Below, piece after piece: positions 1 through 8,372 of a stretch of 60,096 nucleotides of DNA (the stretch's first letter is position 1; each line of letters starts with the position of its first letter). Made by a program: the position numbers and the translations under genes. Below the pieces are notes generated by a model, which was given only the letters and a program-made list of their open reading frames with translations, ran no database searches and had not been told where the DNA came from. The stretch is from B46-G9 sp964548365 (GTDB lineage Bacteria > Desulfobacterota > DSM-4660 > Desulfatiglandales > Desulfatiglandaceae), in contig CAZJRD010000014.1 in the NCBI GenBank assembly GCA_964548365.1, positions 1-60,096 on the forward strand. Direction: 5' to 3'.

Positions 1-50
1 AGATAAGTCACAAAAATACGAAGCCCTCCCGCTGGTAACGAAAAAGAGGT
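1..50 (+). repeat. family I fold-back repeat, copy A (right arm only)
   Basis: The first ~50 bases match the right arm of the family I element at 50451-50510: an 'agataagtcac' box, then 'aaatacgaagccc', then a degenerate 'acgaaaaagagg' end. The rest of this copy lies left of the window, so its length and left terminus are unknown. It sits just downstream of ftcD. Confidence 0.7.
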
Positions 51-70
51 ATCCCTTCATGTGCTCCATG

Positions 71-976
71 TTATTCCATGAGGCGTGATTCCAACACCTG
101 GTCAGGAGAAAAATCCTCTATCCCCAGGTAGTACTCCGCACAGTCCACAAGGGCCGCCATGGGAACGAGCCCGATAATTTCGCTTCCCACGACATTAACA
201 CCGTAGCGACGCGCCTCCATTTTCACCATCTCAAAAGAGCGGTAGAGAGCGGTCCTGGTAAAATCGGTCATGTTCATGGAGACCTGTACAATCCCGCGAT
301 CCTTGAGGTCCACACCGATGGCCTTGCAGTAGCGAAGTCCACCTGAAAGGTAGCGGACCTTTCTTGCTATGGCGTCGGCAATCTCCAGCTTCGGCGTGTC
401 TAGGTTGATGTTGAAGGCAACCAGGGGCATACGCGCCCCGATGGCGGTGGCGCCCGCTGATGCGTGTATGGTTTCGGGGCCGAAATCCGGCCGCCACTCG
501 GGCTGCGTCATTTTCTCGGCCATGCCTTCGAACTGCCCCTTTCGTATGGAGGCAAGGTTCTTCCGATGGGGGGCGGTGGCAGATTCCTCGTAGAGAAAAA
601 CGGGAAGACCAAAGGCATCGGAGATCCTGCCCGCCACTTCCTTTGACAGCTCTATTGCTTCCACCATGTCGACATTCCTGATGGGGATAAAGGGTATCAC
701 GTCCACGGCACCCATACGGGGGTGCTGCCCTTCATGTTTCCGCAGGTCAATCAGTTCAACAGCTTTTCCCACGGCAGCCGTTACCACTTCCTTGAGAGGT
801 TCAGGTTCTCCAACCACAGTCACGACCATCCGGTTGTGGTCTTTATCGCTCTGATAATCGAGAAACTTGACTCCCTCACGTCCCCTGAAAGCCTCCACGA
901 TCTTTTCCATGACTTCCGTATCCCTCCCTTCACTGAAGTTTGGGACACATTCAATAATCTTCTTTTTTTCTGCCAT
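71..976 (-). CDS. ftcD: glutamate formimidoyltransferase (stand-alone FT domain)
   Basis: 301 residues. The enzyme transfers the formimino group of N-formimino-L-glutamate to tetrahydrofolate, the last part of histidine breakdown, in the cytosol. The N-terminus IIECVPNFSEGR and the segment HEGQHPRMGAVDVIPF (about residues 81-96), which contains the family's catalytic histidine, are diagnostic of the formiminotransferase family. The length covers only the two transferase subdomains; the cyclodeaminase half of the ~540-residue bifunctional animal enzyme is absent. The start is preceded by a GAGGAAG ribosome site. It lies downstream of hutU on the same strand, separated by a 138-bp repeat, so co-transcription as a short hut operon is likely. 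The other hut genes (hutH, hutI) are not in the window. Confidence 0.93.
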   Translation of the reverse strand: MAEKKKIIECVPNFSEGRDTEVMEKIVEAFRGREGVKFLDYQSDKDHNRMVVTVVGEPEPLKEVVTAAVGKAVELIDLRKHEGQHPRMGAVDVIPFIPIRNVDMVEAIELSKEVAGRISDAFGLPVFLYEESATAPHRKNLASIRKGQFEGMAEKMTQPEWRPDFGPETIHASAGATAIGARMPLVAFNINLDTPKLEIADAIARKVRYLSGGLRYCKAIGVDLKDRGIVQVSMNMTDFTRTALYRSFEMVKMEARRYGVNVVGSEIIGLVPMAALVDCAEYYLGIEDFSPDQVLESRLME

Positions 977-1011
977 TCAAATTCTTCCTCTTTTTTGGAT
1001 CTGACGCCGGT

Positions 1012-1149
1012 GAGCAGGCAGCCGGCATATTCCAGAAGCTACGCTCCCTCCGTCGTCCATGACTCCGGTCGCTGCGGATTTCGGCCCTTACACTATTCTG
1101 TTCCAATGCCGAAATGACGCCGCTTCAGGAACATCCCGTCCGCCTGCTC
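1012..1149 (-). repeat. family III 138-bp palindromic repeat, copy 1
   Basis: Lies between hutU and ftcD. The ends are inverted copies of each other (GAGCAGGC...TTCC at 1012 and GGAAC...GCCTGCTC ending at 1149). The same sequence, with identical total length, occurs in the opposite orientation at 56073-56210. An internal stem (ATTTCGGC pairing with GCCGAAAT) differs from copy 2 by a compensatory pair change. No reading frame is apparent. Confidence 0.8.
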
Positions 1150-1162
1150 CTATGAATGGGTA

Positions 1163-3193
1163 TCAGAGTTTCTCCTCCACCAGTTTTTGCACCATCTCTT
1201 CATCCGGGATAAAGGGAAGGGTGATGTGGTCTCTGTCGTGGTGATCCTTGTTGTAATCAACGGCTGTTTCAATGGCGTTTTGGTTCCTGGCCCACGCCCT
1301 GCGCGCGACTCCGCCCATCACGTCCCAGGGAATGCTGTGCCCGATAATCTGGTCGACCCGTGCACTCCCGTCCAAAACCAGTCCAAACCCGCCGTCGATG
1401 GCCTTGCCGATCCCAACGCCGCCCCCATTGTGGAGAGAGACCATGCTCATCCCCCTGCCTGCATTGCCGGCAAAACATTGGGTGGCCATGTCCGCCATGA
1501 TATTGCTCCCATCCTTGATACTGGCCGTTTCCCTGAAAGGCGAGTCGGTCCCTCCCGTGTCATGGTGATCCCTCCCCAGCATCACGGGACCGATTTCTCC
1601 CTTACGGACCATCTCGTTAAATTTGAGGGCAATGTTCATCCTGCCCATTGCATCCTGGTAAAGGATCCTGGCCTGCGTGCCCACCACGAGCCGGTTTTTC
1701 TTGGCGTCCCGTATCCAGTTGTAGTTGTCTCTGTCCTGGAAACGGCGTTCCGGATCAATACAGGACATGGCGGCTTGGTCTGTCTTGTCCAGGTCTTCGG
1801 GTTTCCCGCTCAGACATACCCAGCGGAAGGGGCCGTAGCCATAGTCGAACATCATGGGCCCCATGATATCTTCCACGTAGGAAGGAAAGATAAAGCCATC
1901 CAGGGGATCTTTTCCGTTTTTGCAGATCCCAGTCACGCCAGCGTCAAATACCGCCTTGAGGAAACTGTTGCCGTAGTCAAAGAAATAGGTGCCCCGGTCA
2001 ACAAGGGCTTTTATAAGACCATAATGCATGTGTAAAGACCGGTCCACCAGCTTCACGAAACCGTCATGGTCACTCTTGAGCATTTCTGTCCGCTGGTCAA
2101 AGGTCAAGCCTTGGGGGCAATAACCACCCTCGTAGGCCACGTGGCAGGATGTCTGGTCCGACAGGAGATCAATCCCCTCATCATTTTCCACCGCGTACTG
2201 GAGGAGATCCACAATGTTCCCGTAGAATGCGATGGCAATGGCCTCACGACTTTTCTGATGTTTCCGCGCAATACGGAATGCCTCAGCAGGGGAATCAAGG
2301 ACCCGGCTCACCCAGCCCTGTTCCTGCCTGGTCCGTATGCGGGAAAAGTCCACCTCTGCAATGATTCCCACACCACCTGCGATCTCCACGGCTTTTCCCT
2401 GGGCGCCGCTCATGCCTCCCAGGCCTGAAGAGACGAACAGGTGGCCGGAGAAATTGCCGTCGGCGGGCAGGTGGAATTTTTTCCTTGCCGCGTTCAGGAT
2501 CGTGCCATACGTCCCGTGTACGATCCCCTGGGGACCGATATACATCCAGCCACCGGCGGTCATCTGCCCGTAGTTGGCCACGCCAAGGGCCATGGCCCTG
2601 TGCCAATTTTCCTGGTCGTCAAACATGCCTACCATGAGTGCATTGGTAATAATGACACGCGGCGCACCAGGGGGGGAGGCAAAGAGGCCCAAGGGGTGTC
2701 CGGACTCGACCACCAGGGTCTGCTCTTGGCTCAGTTCTTCCAGGTAGCGCTTGATGAGGTGGTACTGCATCCAGTTCTGGCAGACCTGGCCGGTTTCCCC
2801 GTACGTTACCAGTTCATAGGGGTAGAGAGCCACGTCGAAATCAAGATTGTTCTCAACCATCACCTGGAATGCCCGGCCCTCAACGCACCTGCCTCGGTAT
2901 GTATCAATGGGAAGCCCTTTTATGGGCCCGTACGGCCTGAACCGGTAGCCGTATATGCGGCCGCAGGTCAGCAGTTCATCGAGGAACTCGGGCGCCAGCT
3001 GTTCATGCCACTTCTCGGGAAGATACCGCAGTCCGTTTTTCAGGGCCAGAACGGTATCGCTCTTTGAAAGGGCAAAATGCCTCTTGGGGGCCCTCCTGAT
3101 TCCTTTAACAAATTCGGGCATCTCCGGCAGTTTGTCAAAAATACTTTCAAGCTTTATGGTCATTGCATTTGAGACCGTGATGTTCTGTTCCAT
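1163..3193 (-). CDS. hutU: urocanate hydratase (long, ~676-residue type)
   Basis: Urocanase converts urocanate to 4-imidazolone-5-propionate with tightly bound NAD+, the second step of histidine catabolism. The start chosen is ATG at 3193 (MEQNITVSNAMTIKLES), which has GGGAGG just upstream; an in-frame ATG at 3253 lacks this. That gives 676 residues, the length of the longer urocanases rather than the ~555-residue Bacillus/E. coli type. The Rossmann-like NAD segment SSGLGGMSGAQGKAVEIAGG lies near the middle, and QTSCHVAYEGGYCPQG contains family-conserved cysteines. It is followed by the family III repeat and ftcD. Confidence 0.93.
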   Translation of the reverse strand: MEQNITVSNAMTIKLESIFDKLPEMPEFVKGIRRAPKRHFALSKSDTVLALKNGLRYLPEKWHEQLAPEFLDELLTCGRIYGYRFRPYGPIKGLPIDTYRGRCVEGRAFQVMVENNLDFDVALYPYELVTYGETGQVCQNWMQYHLIKRYLEELSQEQTLVVESGHPLGLFASPPGAPRVIITNALMVGMFDDQENWHRAMALGVANYGQMTAGGWMYIGPQGIVHGTYGTILNAARKKFHLPADGNFSGHLFVSSGLGGMSGAQGKAVEIAGGVGIIAEVDFSRIRTRQEQGWVSRVLDSPAEAFRIARKHQKSREAIAIAFYGNIVDLLQYAVENDEGIDLLSDQTSCHVAYEGGYCPQGLTFDQRTEMLKSDHDGFVKLVDRSLHMHYGLIKALVDRGTYFFDYGNSFLKAVFDAGVTGICKNGKDPLDGFIFPSYVEDIMGPMMFDYGYGPFRWVCLSGKPEDLDKTDQAAMSCIDPERRFQDRDNYNWIRDAKKNRLVVGTQARILYQDAMGRMNIALKFNEMVRKGEIGPVMLGRDHHDTGGTDSPFRETASIKDGSNIMADMATQCFAGNAGRGMSMVSLHNGGGVGIGKAIDGGFGLVLDGSARVDQIIGHSIPWDVMGGVARRAWARNQNAIETAVDYNKDHHDRDHITLPFIPDEEMVQKLVEEKL

Positions 3194-3328
3194 TGTCTTT
3201 CCTCCCGCATAGAAGTAGTTCCCTTGCGCCTTAAGCCCTGCCCCTTGAGCCATTCAGACTCCCCTCCGGGGATCTCGAAAGCCTTCGTCCTGCGGACCCG
3301 ACTTCTTTTTTACCTTCACGCTTTCACA

Positions 3329-3700
3329 TTACATAATTGCTTTTAAGGCGACAAGTTCTAATTGATCCGCCGCGTTTTCAGCCCGGTCGGACACCTCCAC
3401 GATGCTGACGAGACAGAGTTTCCGGTGCAGCTTCTGGCTGAAATCCAGAGCGGACGTAAAAATCTTTTTTGTCAGATCGCATTCCTCTTTGTCCACTTGT
3501 GATTCCTGGAAATCTACATCCTTTGAATACCCTTTCAAAATATCGATCTTACACTCGCCTTTGAAATAGCAAGCCACGGCCAGAGCCCTGGGTAGTGCCG
3601 ATACAGTTTGCCGTGTCATTGGCACCGATATTCCTTCCCACATAAAGTCCGGTCCCCAGTAAAAGGAGCAATACCGGTCCGATTGGAAAACCTTCCTCAC
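3329..3700 (-). pseudogene. DUF47 (PhoU-like phosphate transport regulator) C-terminal remnant
   Basis: 123 residues. From about residue 30 to the end (SALPRALAV..., ESQVDKEECDL, SDRAENAADQLELVALKAI) the sequence resembles the last helical bundle of DUF47 proteins, which are normally ~210 residues and accompany a PiT phosphate transporter. The first ~27 residues do not fit the family, the N-terminal bundle is missing, and no PiT gene is nearby. The frame begins 6 bases after the LysE stop. I read it as a 5'-truncated remnant; a short functional protein cannot be excluded. Confidence 0.5.
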
Positions 3701-3706
3701 ATTGAC

Positions 3707-4336
3707 TTATATCGTGAAATACATGACGAGTTTCACAATGCCCATCGCCAGCTCATAGAGCCCGAATGTCAAAAGCGCCCAGGCGGAAATAATACTCAAT
3801 ATGCGGTTGAGCCTTGGATTGATTTTTCCGACTGTTCCGAACATGAGAATGAATACTGCAAGGCTCAAAACAAAGGTACCATAGAAGCCTGTGACAAATC
3901 CGATACCCATGCTTTTCGATTGCCGCCATCCTTCCAGGAGGATAGGTCCTGCAACCACACTCCAGAAAATATAGGGGTTCGGGTTCAGGATGTTCAATGC
4001 GACGGCACCAAGAAGAGTTTTGTTCCCTGCGTTGCGCATTGGCTTGATTTCATTGGTTTGAGATTTAAGAGAGATAAAGATCCGCCAGGCAAGATAGAGA
4101 ATAACAAAGCCACCTGCCACATGAAGAATATGTAACGACCATTGAGGGGTCTTGGTGAGCACAACAAGCACCAGAATAATGACAGGCCCGTCAGTAAGGA
4201 TCGGTGCAAAGGCAGCCGGAAGGGTACGCCTCCACCCGTTCCTCAGGGCATAGGAAATCAGGAACGCCTGGAAAGGCCCCGGCATCAAGGTTGCGGGCAG
4301 GGCCAGTGTGGCTCCTTGAATGAGATAAAAAAACAA
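3707..4336 (-). CDS. LysE-family amino acid/metabolite exporter
   Basis: 209 residues, the usual LysE/RhtB size, and almost entirely hydrophobic with about six membrane segments. Near the N-terminus GATLALPATLMPGPFQAF matches the family's 'G..l....PGP' signature, and NILNPNPYIFW (about residues 115-125) corresponds to the conserved 'NPK..lff' region. The family exports amino acids or related small molecules by proton exchange; the substrate here cannot be told. It is divergent from the 4807 gene across repeat copy B and may share an mRNA with the DUF47 remnant downstream. Confidence 0.85.
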   Translation of the reverse strand: MFFYLIQGATLALPATLMPGPFQAFLISYALRNGWRRTLPAAFAPILTDGPVIILVLVVLTKTPQWSLHILHVAGGFVILYLAWRIFISLKSQTNEIKPMRNAGNKTLLGAVALNILNPNPYIFWSVVAGPILLEGWRQSKSMGIGFVTGFYGTFVLSLAVFILMFGTVGKINPRLNRILSIISAWALLTFGLYELAMGIVKLVMYFTI

Positions 4337-4393
4337 AATAAACCTCCATGGGGGAACGAATAGTCAAGATTTCTCAATTAGCAATGAAAAATA

Positions 4394-4690
4394 TGGTTCA
4401 TCCGGATCTTGCGTACTTCTTAGATCAAGAATTTCCAAAAGGTCCAAACAGGATATGCTCTTTTTTCTTCGTGACCGGCGGGAGGGCTTCCTCTTTTCGT
4501 GACTTATCTATGGAGGAAACCGCAGAAGTCCCCTTTGCGGAGTAACTGCGGAGCCCCGCCTATGGATCTCTAGGCGGGACGTGGATAAGTCACTGAAAAG
4601 AGCAGCCCGGGAGACTTGGAATCGAAGAAAAAGGAGCATAGCCTGTTGCATTCAAAATTTTCTCAAAGTACGCTTTAGTCGGATGAACCA
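4394..4690 (-). repeat. family I fold-back repeat, copy B (fullest copy)
   Basis: A ~297-bp element with nested inverted repeats. Outer ends are TGGTTCATCCGG at 4394 and TCGGATGAACCA ending at 4690 (11 of 12 pairs). Inner ends are at 4451-4471 and 4623-4643 (GGATATGCTC... against ...GGAGCATAGCC). Between them are 'gtgacttatc/gataagtcac' boxes and a central hairpin CCCGCCTATGGATCTCTAGGCGGG. The element is close to an imperfect palindrome and occupies the divergent intergenic region between the LysE gene and the 4807 gene. It is in reverse orientation relative to copy D. Confidence 0.85.
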
Positions 4691-4735
4691 AAAATATCCC
4701 ATTTCAAAGACAACAGCAAGGGAGAAAAGGATGCT

Positions 4736-4764
4736 TTGAATTCTTGTCACGGATACGGTATGAT
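4736..4764 (+). promoter_or_regulatory. candidate sigma70-type promoter for the 4807-6058 operon
   Basis: TTGAAT (4736-4741), a 17-base spacer and TATGAT (4759-4764). A start near 4771 would give a ~35-base leader before ATG 4807. It lies 46 bases beyond repeat copy B. Judged by eye only. Confidence 0.45.
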
Positions 4765-4806
4765 GTATGTCGTCAACAAGGCGAATCCTCGCACGAGGAG
4801 AATCAG

Positions 4807-5145
4807 ATGTTTCACCAGCAAGAGGGAATGGGTATGAAAATAAAAGTGAAGAGCGAAAAGATCATGAAAGCCGTCAAAAAGATGTATGGCATCGAAGTTG
4901 AGCTTGAGTCGACCGAGGATGCGACAGAAGCGATTGGTCTCATCTTGAGAAAAATGTCAAAGACCGGTCTGGATGATTACAAACAGCTGAAAGATATAGG
5001 TGTAACAGCCTCAACGCATTATGAAACGTCTGCAGTAGATTATGAGCTTACGTTCCTTTTGATGTTTATTTTTGAAGAAGATGCATCCATGGAGACCAGG
5101 GTCACCGTGATCAAAGATTTCCAGGAGTTCTTTTCAAAGCTCTGA
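4807..5145 (+). CDS. small conserved-looking protein of unknown function
   Basis: 112 residues from ATG 4807, chosen because GAGGAG lies six bases upstream; a longer frame from 4744 would place its first codons in the promoter region. No family recognised. The product is mixed charged/hydrophobic with a very basic start (KIKVKSEKIMKAVKKMYG), then an acidic, probably alpha/beta region ending DFQEFFSKL; no signal peptide or membrane segment. It is 8 bases upstream of arfB and ~450 upstream of the TerB-like gene on the same strand, so probably co-transcribed with them. Confidence 0.7.
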   Translation: MFHQQEGMGMKIKVKSEKIMKAVKKMYGIEVELESTEDATEAIGLILRKMSKTGLDDYKQLKDIGVTASTHYETSAVDYELTFLLMFIFEEDASMETRVTVIKDFQEFFSKL

Positions 5146-5153
5146 AAACTACC

Positions 5154-5579
5154 ATGATCATTATAGCGCCAAATATCGCCATTGATGAAAAGGAGATCAA
5201 GGAAGAGTTTATTCGCGCTTCGGGGCCGGGAGGGCAGAATGTAAACAAGGTTGCGACGGCCGTTCAACTGAAATTTGATGTGGCCAATTCTTCCTCACTA
5301 CCCCACGGCGTTCGACAACGATTGATTCGCATTGCAGGAAAGAGGATGACGGCGGAAGGGATACTCATCATTGATGCGCGCAGATACCGGACTCAGGGCC
5401 AAAACCGCCGGGATGCGCTGGAGAGGATGGGCGCATTGATCCGCTTGGCAGCGGAAAGGCCAAAACCCAGGAAAAAGACAAGGCCATCAATGGCCGCTAA
5501 AAAACGACGGATGGAAGGCAAGCGGCGGCGATCCGAAACAAAGAAAATGCGCAGGAGAGTATCGCCTGCGTATGAATAG
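5154..5579 (+). CDS. arfB: alternative ribosome-rescue factor B / class I peptide release-like hydrolase
   Basis: 141 residues, the size of YaeJ/ArfB. The catalytic GGQ motif is at residues 26-28 in ASGPGGQNVNKV. The C-terminus (from about residue 105, PKPRKKTRPS...KKRRMEGKRRR) is the long basic tail that ArfB threads into the empty mRNA channel. The codon-recognition domains of true release factors are absent. The family releases peptidyl-tRNA from ribosomes stalled on non-stop mRNA. It lies in a short operon between the unknown 4807 gene and the TerB-like gene. Confidence 0.93.
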   Translation: MIIIAPNIAIDEKEIKEEFIRASGPGGQNVNKVATAVQLKFDVANSSSLPHGVRQRLIRIAGKRMTAEGILIIDARRYRTQGQNRRDALERMGALIRLAAERPKPRKKTRPSMAAKKRRMEGKRRRSETKKMRRRVSPAYE

Positions 5580-5587
5580 AGAAGGAG

Positions 5588-6058
5588 ATGAAGATGTTTA
5601 ATAAAGCAAAGAAGTTTCTTGGAATATTTGATGAATACGGTGCCACAGATTCGGGCAAAACAACCCATGGTGATCTTCGGGTTGCTGCGTGCGCTTTATT
5701 GTTGGAAATGTCTCTTATTGACGGCGCGTCGAGTCCTATTGAGCGGGAGAAGGTTCTGAAAATACTCCACCAGGATTATAACCTTTCAGGCGAGGAGGTA
5801 GCGTCCCTTCTTTCACAGTCGAGGTCGGAGCTTGATGGAAGTATTGATCTCTGGCAGTTTACAAACGCGATTAACCAACACTTTTCCGTCCAGGAGAAAT
5901 CCCGCCTCATCGAAGAAATCTGGGAAATCGCCTATGCGGACGGAATCGTTGACCAGCAAGAAGATTATCTGGTTCATAAGATTGCCGATCTCCTGCACCT
6001 CAGCCACCGCCAGCTTATCGAGGCCAAATTAAAGGTAAAAAATGCGAGCTTGAGTTGA
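5588..6058 (+). CDS. TerB-like (tellurite-resistance TerB fold) protein
   Basis: 156 residues. The helical TerB fold shows as two acidic repeats: LLLEMSLIDGASSPIEREKV (about residues 37-56) and IWEIAYADGIVDQQEDYLV (about 117-135). Each carries the Asp/Glu cluster linked with metal binding in this family. There is no signal peptide; the N-terminus KMFNKAKKFLGIF is amphipathic. Tellurite resistance should not be assumed, because most genomic TerB proteins lack the ter cluster and none is nearby. A GGAGATGAAGATG context puts it 8 bases after arfB. Confidence 0.8.
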   Translation: MKMFNKAKKFLGIFDEYGATDSGKTTHGDLRVAACALLLEMSLIDGASSPIEREKVLKILHQDYNLSGEEVASLLSQSRSELDGSIDLWQFTNAINQHFSVQEKSRLIEEIWEIAYADGIVDQQEDYLVHKIADLLHLSHRQLIEAKLKVKNASLS

Positions 6059-6402
6059 TACTTTGGTCATCTGTATTTAATCTCTCCATGCCTGCTGCCG
6101 GAGTTGCCGTGCTTTGTCAATATAAGCTTGACAGGCCATGCTTCGCATAGTAATAATTCAAAAAATAGTAGAAAAATCAATACGGTAAAAAAATCGCTGT
6201 TGAACTAAGCCCGGCGTTTTCATCCTCGCGATGACTTAAAGAAAAATATTGATATTTGCTGCTTTCGATCTTTTCTCACCAGGAAGAACATGATTTTGCC
6301 CTAAAACTGGACAGAAGGTGGAAATTGATATCGTTCTATGGCTTCTTAATGGTTCGGGAAGTATGCTCTTTATTCTAACACTTTATTAAGGGAGGTAGCA
6401 TC
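6059..6402 (+). other. intergenic region before the PF04392 ABC operon
   Basis: 344 bases without a credible reading frame. It holds one promoter-like sequence, TTGACA (6128-6133) and AATAAT (6152-6157) with an 18-base spacer, ~245 bases ahead of the binding-protein gene. The rest is A+T rich with no repeat family recognised. A long leader is implied if this promoter serves the ABC operon. Confidence 0.4.
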
Positions 6403-7398
6403 ATGAGAAGGACAGTATTGTTTTTGGCATTTTTTCTTTTGATCGGATTTTTCTTGGGGTCAGGCGTTTCCGCCAAGATGATTACTATTGGAGAGGCCCA
6501 GATCGTTTCTCATCCTGCACTAAACAATGACTCCAAGGGGTTCAAAGATGCCTTGGCAGAGGAGGGATTTATCGAAGGAAAGAATGTGAAATTTGACCGG
6601 CAAAACGCTCAAGGCGACCAATCGAATTGTGCAATTATTGCCCGCAAGTTCGAAGACGACAGAGTGGACTTGGTGCATGCCATTAGCACTCCCGACGCCC
6701 AGGCGCAGGTCAAGGTATCCAAGAAAATACCCATCGTGTTTTCATCCGTGACCGATCCGGTAAAGACAGGTATTGCGCCCAGACTCGGGAAAACCGGAAC
6801 CAACGTTACCGGTGTAAGTGACCGATGGCCCATTGCCCTTCAGTGCGAGATGTATCAGGACCTCGTGCCTCACGCAAAAAGGTGGGGGACTATTTACAAT
6901 CCGGGGGACGTAAATGTCACTTTCCACATCAAAGAGATGAAAAAGGCCATCGAAAAGATGGGTGGAAAGCTTATCGAAGCCCATATCTCCGGCAGCTCGG
7001 AGGTGATGCAGGCGGCTCAGAGCCTTGTCGGAAGAGTGGATGCGATTCACATTACCTCAGATAACACTGCTGTGTCGGCATTTGAATCAATTGTAAAGGT
7101 TTGCAATGCAAATAAAATTCCTCTGTTTGTCGGAGACAGGGACAGCGTTCCCAGGGGGGCCATAGCAGCCTATGGACTCGATTATTACATGGTTGGATAT
7201 TCGGCAGGCAAAAAGGCCGCCCGTATTCTTAAAGGTGAAAAGCCCGGCGATATCCCGGCAGGGCTTGCCTCCGGGTACAGTCTCTGGGTGAGCTTGAAGC
7301 ACGCAAAGGAGCAAGGCCTTAAGATGTCCACAGCCTTGGTGAAAAAGGCGGCAGATAAACTTTGGGATGAACAAGGAAACGTGGTGAAAGGAAAATAG
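6403..7398 (+). CDS. ABC transporter substrate-binding protein, PF04392 (TrpX-like) family
   Basis: 331 residues with a strong GGGAGG site 8 bases before ATG. Residues 1-24 (MRRTVLFLAFFLLIGFFLGS...SA) form a cleavable signal peptide. The mature domain shows the 'ABC_sub_bind' pattern: GFKDALAEEGFIEGKNV, IARKFEDDRVDLVHAI, PIVFSSVTDPVKTGI and GTNVTGVSD. Members bind tryptophan/tyrosine or other small organics in the periplasm; the ligand is unknown here. It is first in a four-gene run with its permease, its ATPase and an FAD oxidoreductase. Confidence 0.9.
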   Translation: MRRTVLFLAFFLLIGFFLGSGVSAKMITIGEAQIVSHPALNNDSKGFKDALAEEGFIEGKNVKFDRQNAQGDQSNCAIIARKFEDDRVDLVHAISTPDAQAQVKVSKKIPIVFSSVTDPVKTGIAPRLGKTGTNVTGVSDRWPIALQCEMYQDLVPHAKRWGTIYNPGDVNVTFHIKEMKKAIEKMGGKLIEAHISGSSEVMQAAQSLVGRVDAIHITSDNTAVSAFESIVKVCNANKIPLFVGDRDSVPRGAIAAYGLDYYMVGYSAGKKAARILKGEKPGDIPAGLASGYSLWVSLKHAKEQGLKMSTALVKKAADKLWDEQGNVVKGK

Positions 7399-7417
7399 GT
7401 CAATCCGGATACTGAAA

Positions 7418-7438
7418 GGGGAGGCATGACGCCTCCCC
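7418..7438 (+). promoter_or_regulatory. stable hairpin between binding-protein and permease genes
   Basis: GGGGAGGC (7418-7425), loop ATGAC, GCCTCCCC (7431-7438). No U-run follows, so it is more likely an mRNA 3'-stabilising or partial-termination structure than a full terminator. This would leave more binding protein than permease, as is common in ABC operons. Confidence 0.5.
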
Positions 7439-7454
7439 TCCTTGAGGTGGTTGC

Positions 7455-8357
7455 ATGGTATTGATGGGTTTTTATCGCGTTATCCCGATTTCATTTGAGC
7501 AGGGCCTGGCGTATGCGTTGGTTGCCCTGGGCATAGTCATTACTTTCAGGATCCTTGCGTTTCCTGATCTGACCGTAGACGGCAGCTTTGCACTCGGTGC
7601 GGCCGTTACGGCACGTTTTATTGTAGGAGGAGTTCCACCCATATACGGCATCCTTCTCGCGATCCTCGCCGGTTTTCTTGCGGGTGCCTGCACGGGCATT
7701 CTCAATACAAAATTAAGGATCAACAGCCTCCTGGCAGGCATCCTGGTTATGACCATATTATATTCGGTCAACCTGCGAATCATGGGCAGGTCAAATATAC
7801 AGTTGTTAACGGTGCACACCCTTTTAACTCCCCTGGAAGATCTGCATGTGAACCGCTTCATTCCCATCATCGCTTTCTTTTTCTTTACCGCCTTTTTCTT
7901 CAAGTTCCTGACCGATCTTTTTTTGCACACTCAGCTCGGATTCGCCATGCGAGCCACCGGTGACAATGAACAAATGATCTGCACCCTTGGAGTAAATACC
8001 GATAACATGACTATTCTGGGCCTCGGCATATCAAACGCGTTTATCGCTTTGAGCGGAGCCCTGGTAGCACAGGATCAGGGCTTTGCCGATATTGGGATGG
8101 GCATAGGGATGATCGTTGCAGGGTTGGCCTCTATTATCATTGGTGAAGCCCTTGTTGGAAAAAAGACGGTAGGCCGGATGACTCTTGCGGCCATTGTGGG
8201 ATCGGTTGTATATAAGCTCATTATTGCTATTGGGTTGAGACTGGGGTTGGCCCCGACAGACCTCAAGATGGCGACCGGTGTGATGGTTATTCTGGCGTTG
8301 GGTATTCCGGCCCTCAAGTCGAAAAAGGAAGGTAAACTCCATTTAAGGGGAATATAA
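7455..8357 (+). CDS. ABC transporter permease (BPD_transp_2 type, TrpY-like)
   Basis: 300 residues, with about eight or nine hydrophobic segments. The N-terminal SFEQGLAYALVALGIVITFR and FPDLTVDGSFALGAAV are typical of permeases that partner PF04392 binding proteins. GAGGTGG precedes the ATG by 4 bases; an internal ATG three codons later is an alternative. It forms the inner-membrane channel together with the ATPase 15 bases downstream. Confidence 0.9.
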   Translation: MVLMGFYRVIPISFEQGLAYALVALGIVITFRILAFPDLTVDGSFALGAAVTARFIVGGVPPIYGILLAILAGFLAGACTGILNTKLRINSLLAGILVMTILYSVNLRIMGRSNIQLLTVHTLLTPLEDLHVNRFIPIIAFFFFTAFFFKFLTDLFLHTQLGFAMRATGDNEQMICTLGVNTDNMTILGLGISNAFIALSGALVAQDQGFADIGMGIGMIVAGLASIIIGEALVGKKTVGRMTLAAIVGSVVYKLIIAIGLRLGLAPTDLKMATGVMVILALGIPALKSKKEGKLHLRGI

Positions 8358-8372
8358 AACCGGAGTTGTTCA

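Noticed and set aside
1187..2035. A 282-codon plus-strand frame
   Set aside because: It lies wholly inside hutU on the opposite strand, and its product is low-complexity and His/Pro/Val-rich without a recognisable fold.
4348..4545. A 65-codon frame in the gap after the LysE gene
   Set aside because: It lies across family I repeat copy B; parts recur in the other repeat copies, so it reflects the repeat and not a gene.
5588..6058. Tellurite resistance function for the TerB-like protein
   Set aside because: No other ter genes are near, and the TerB fold is common in unrelated contexts.
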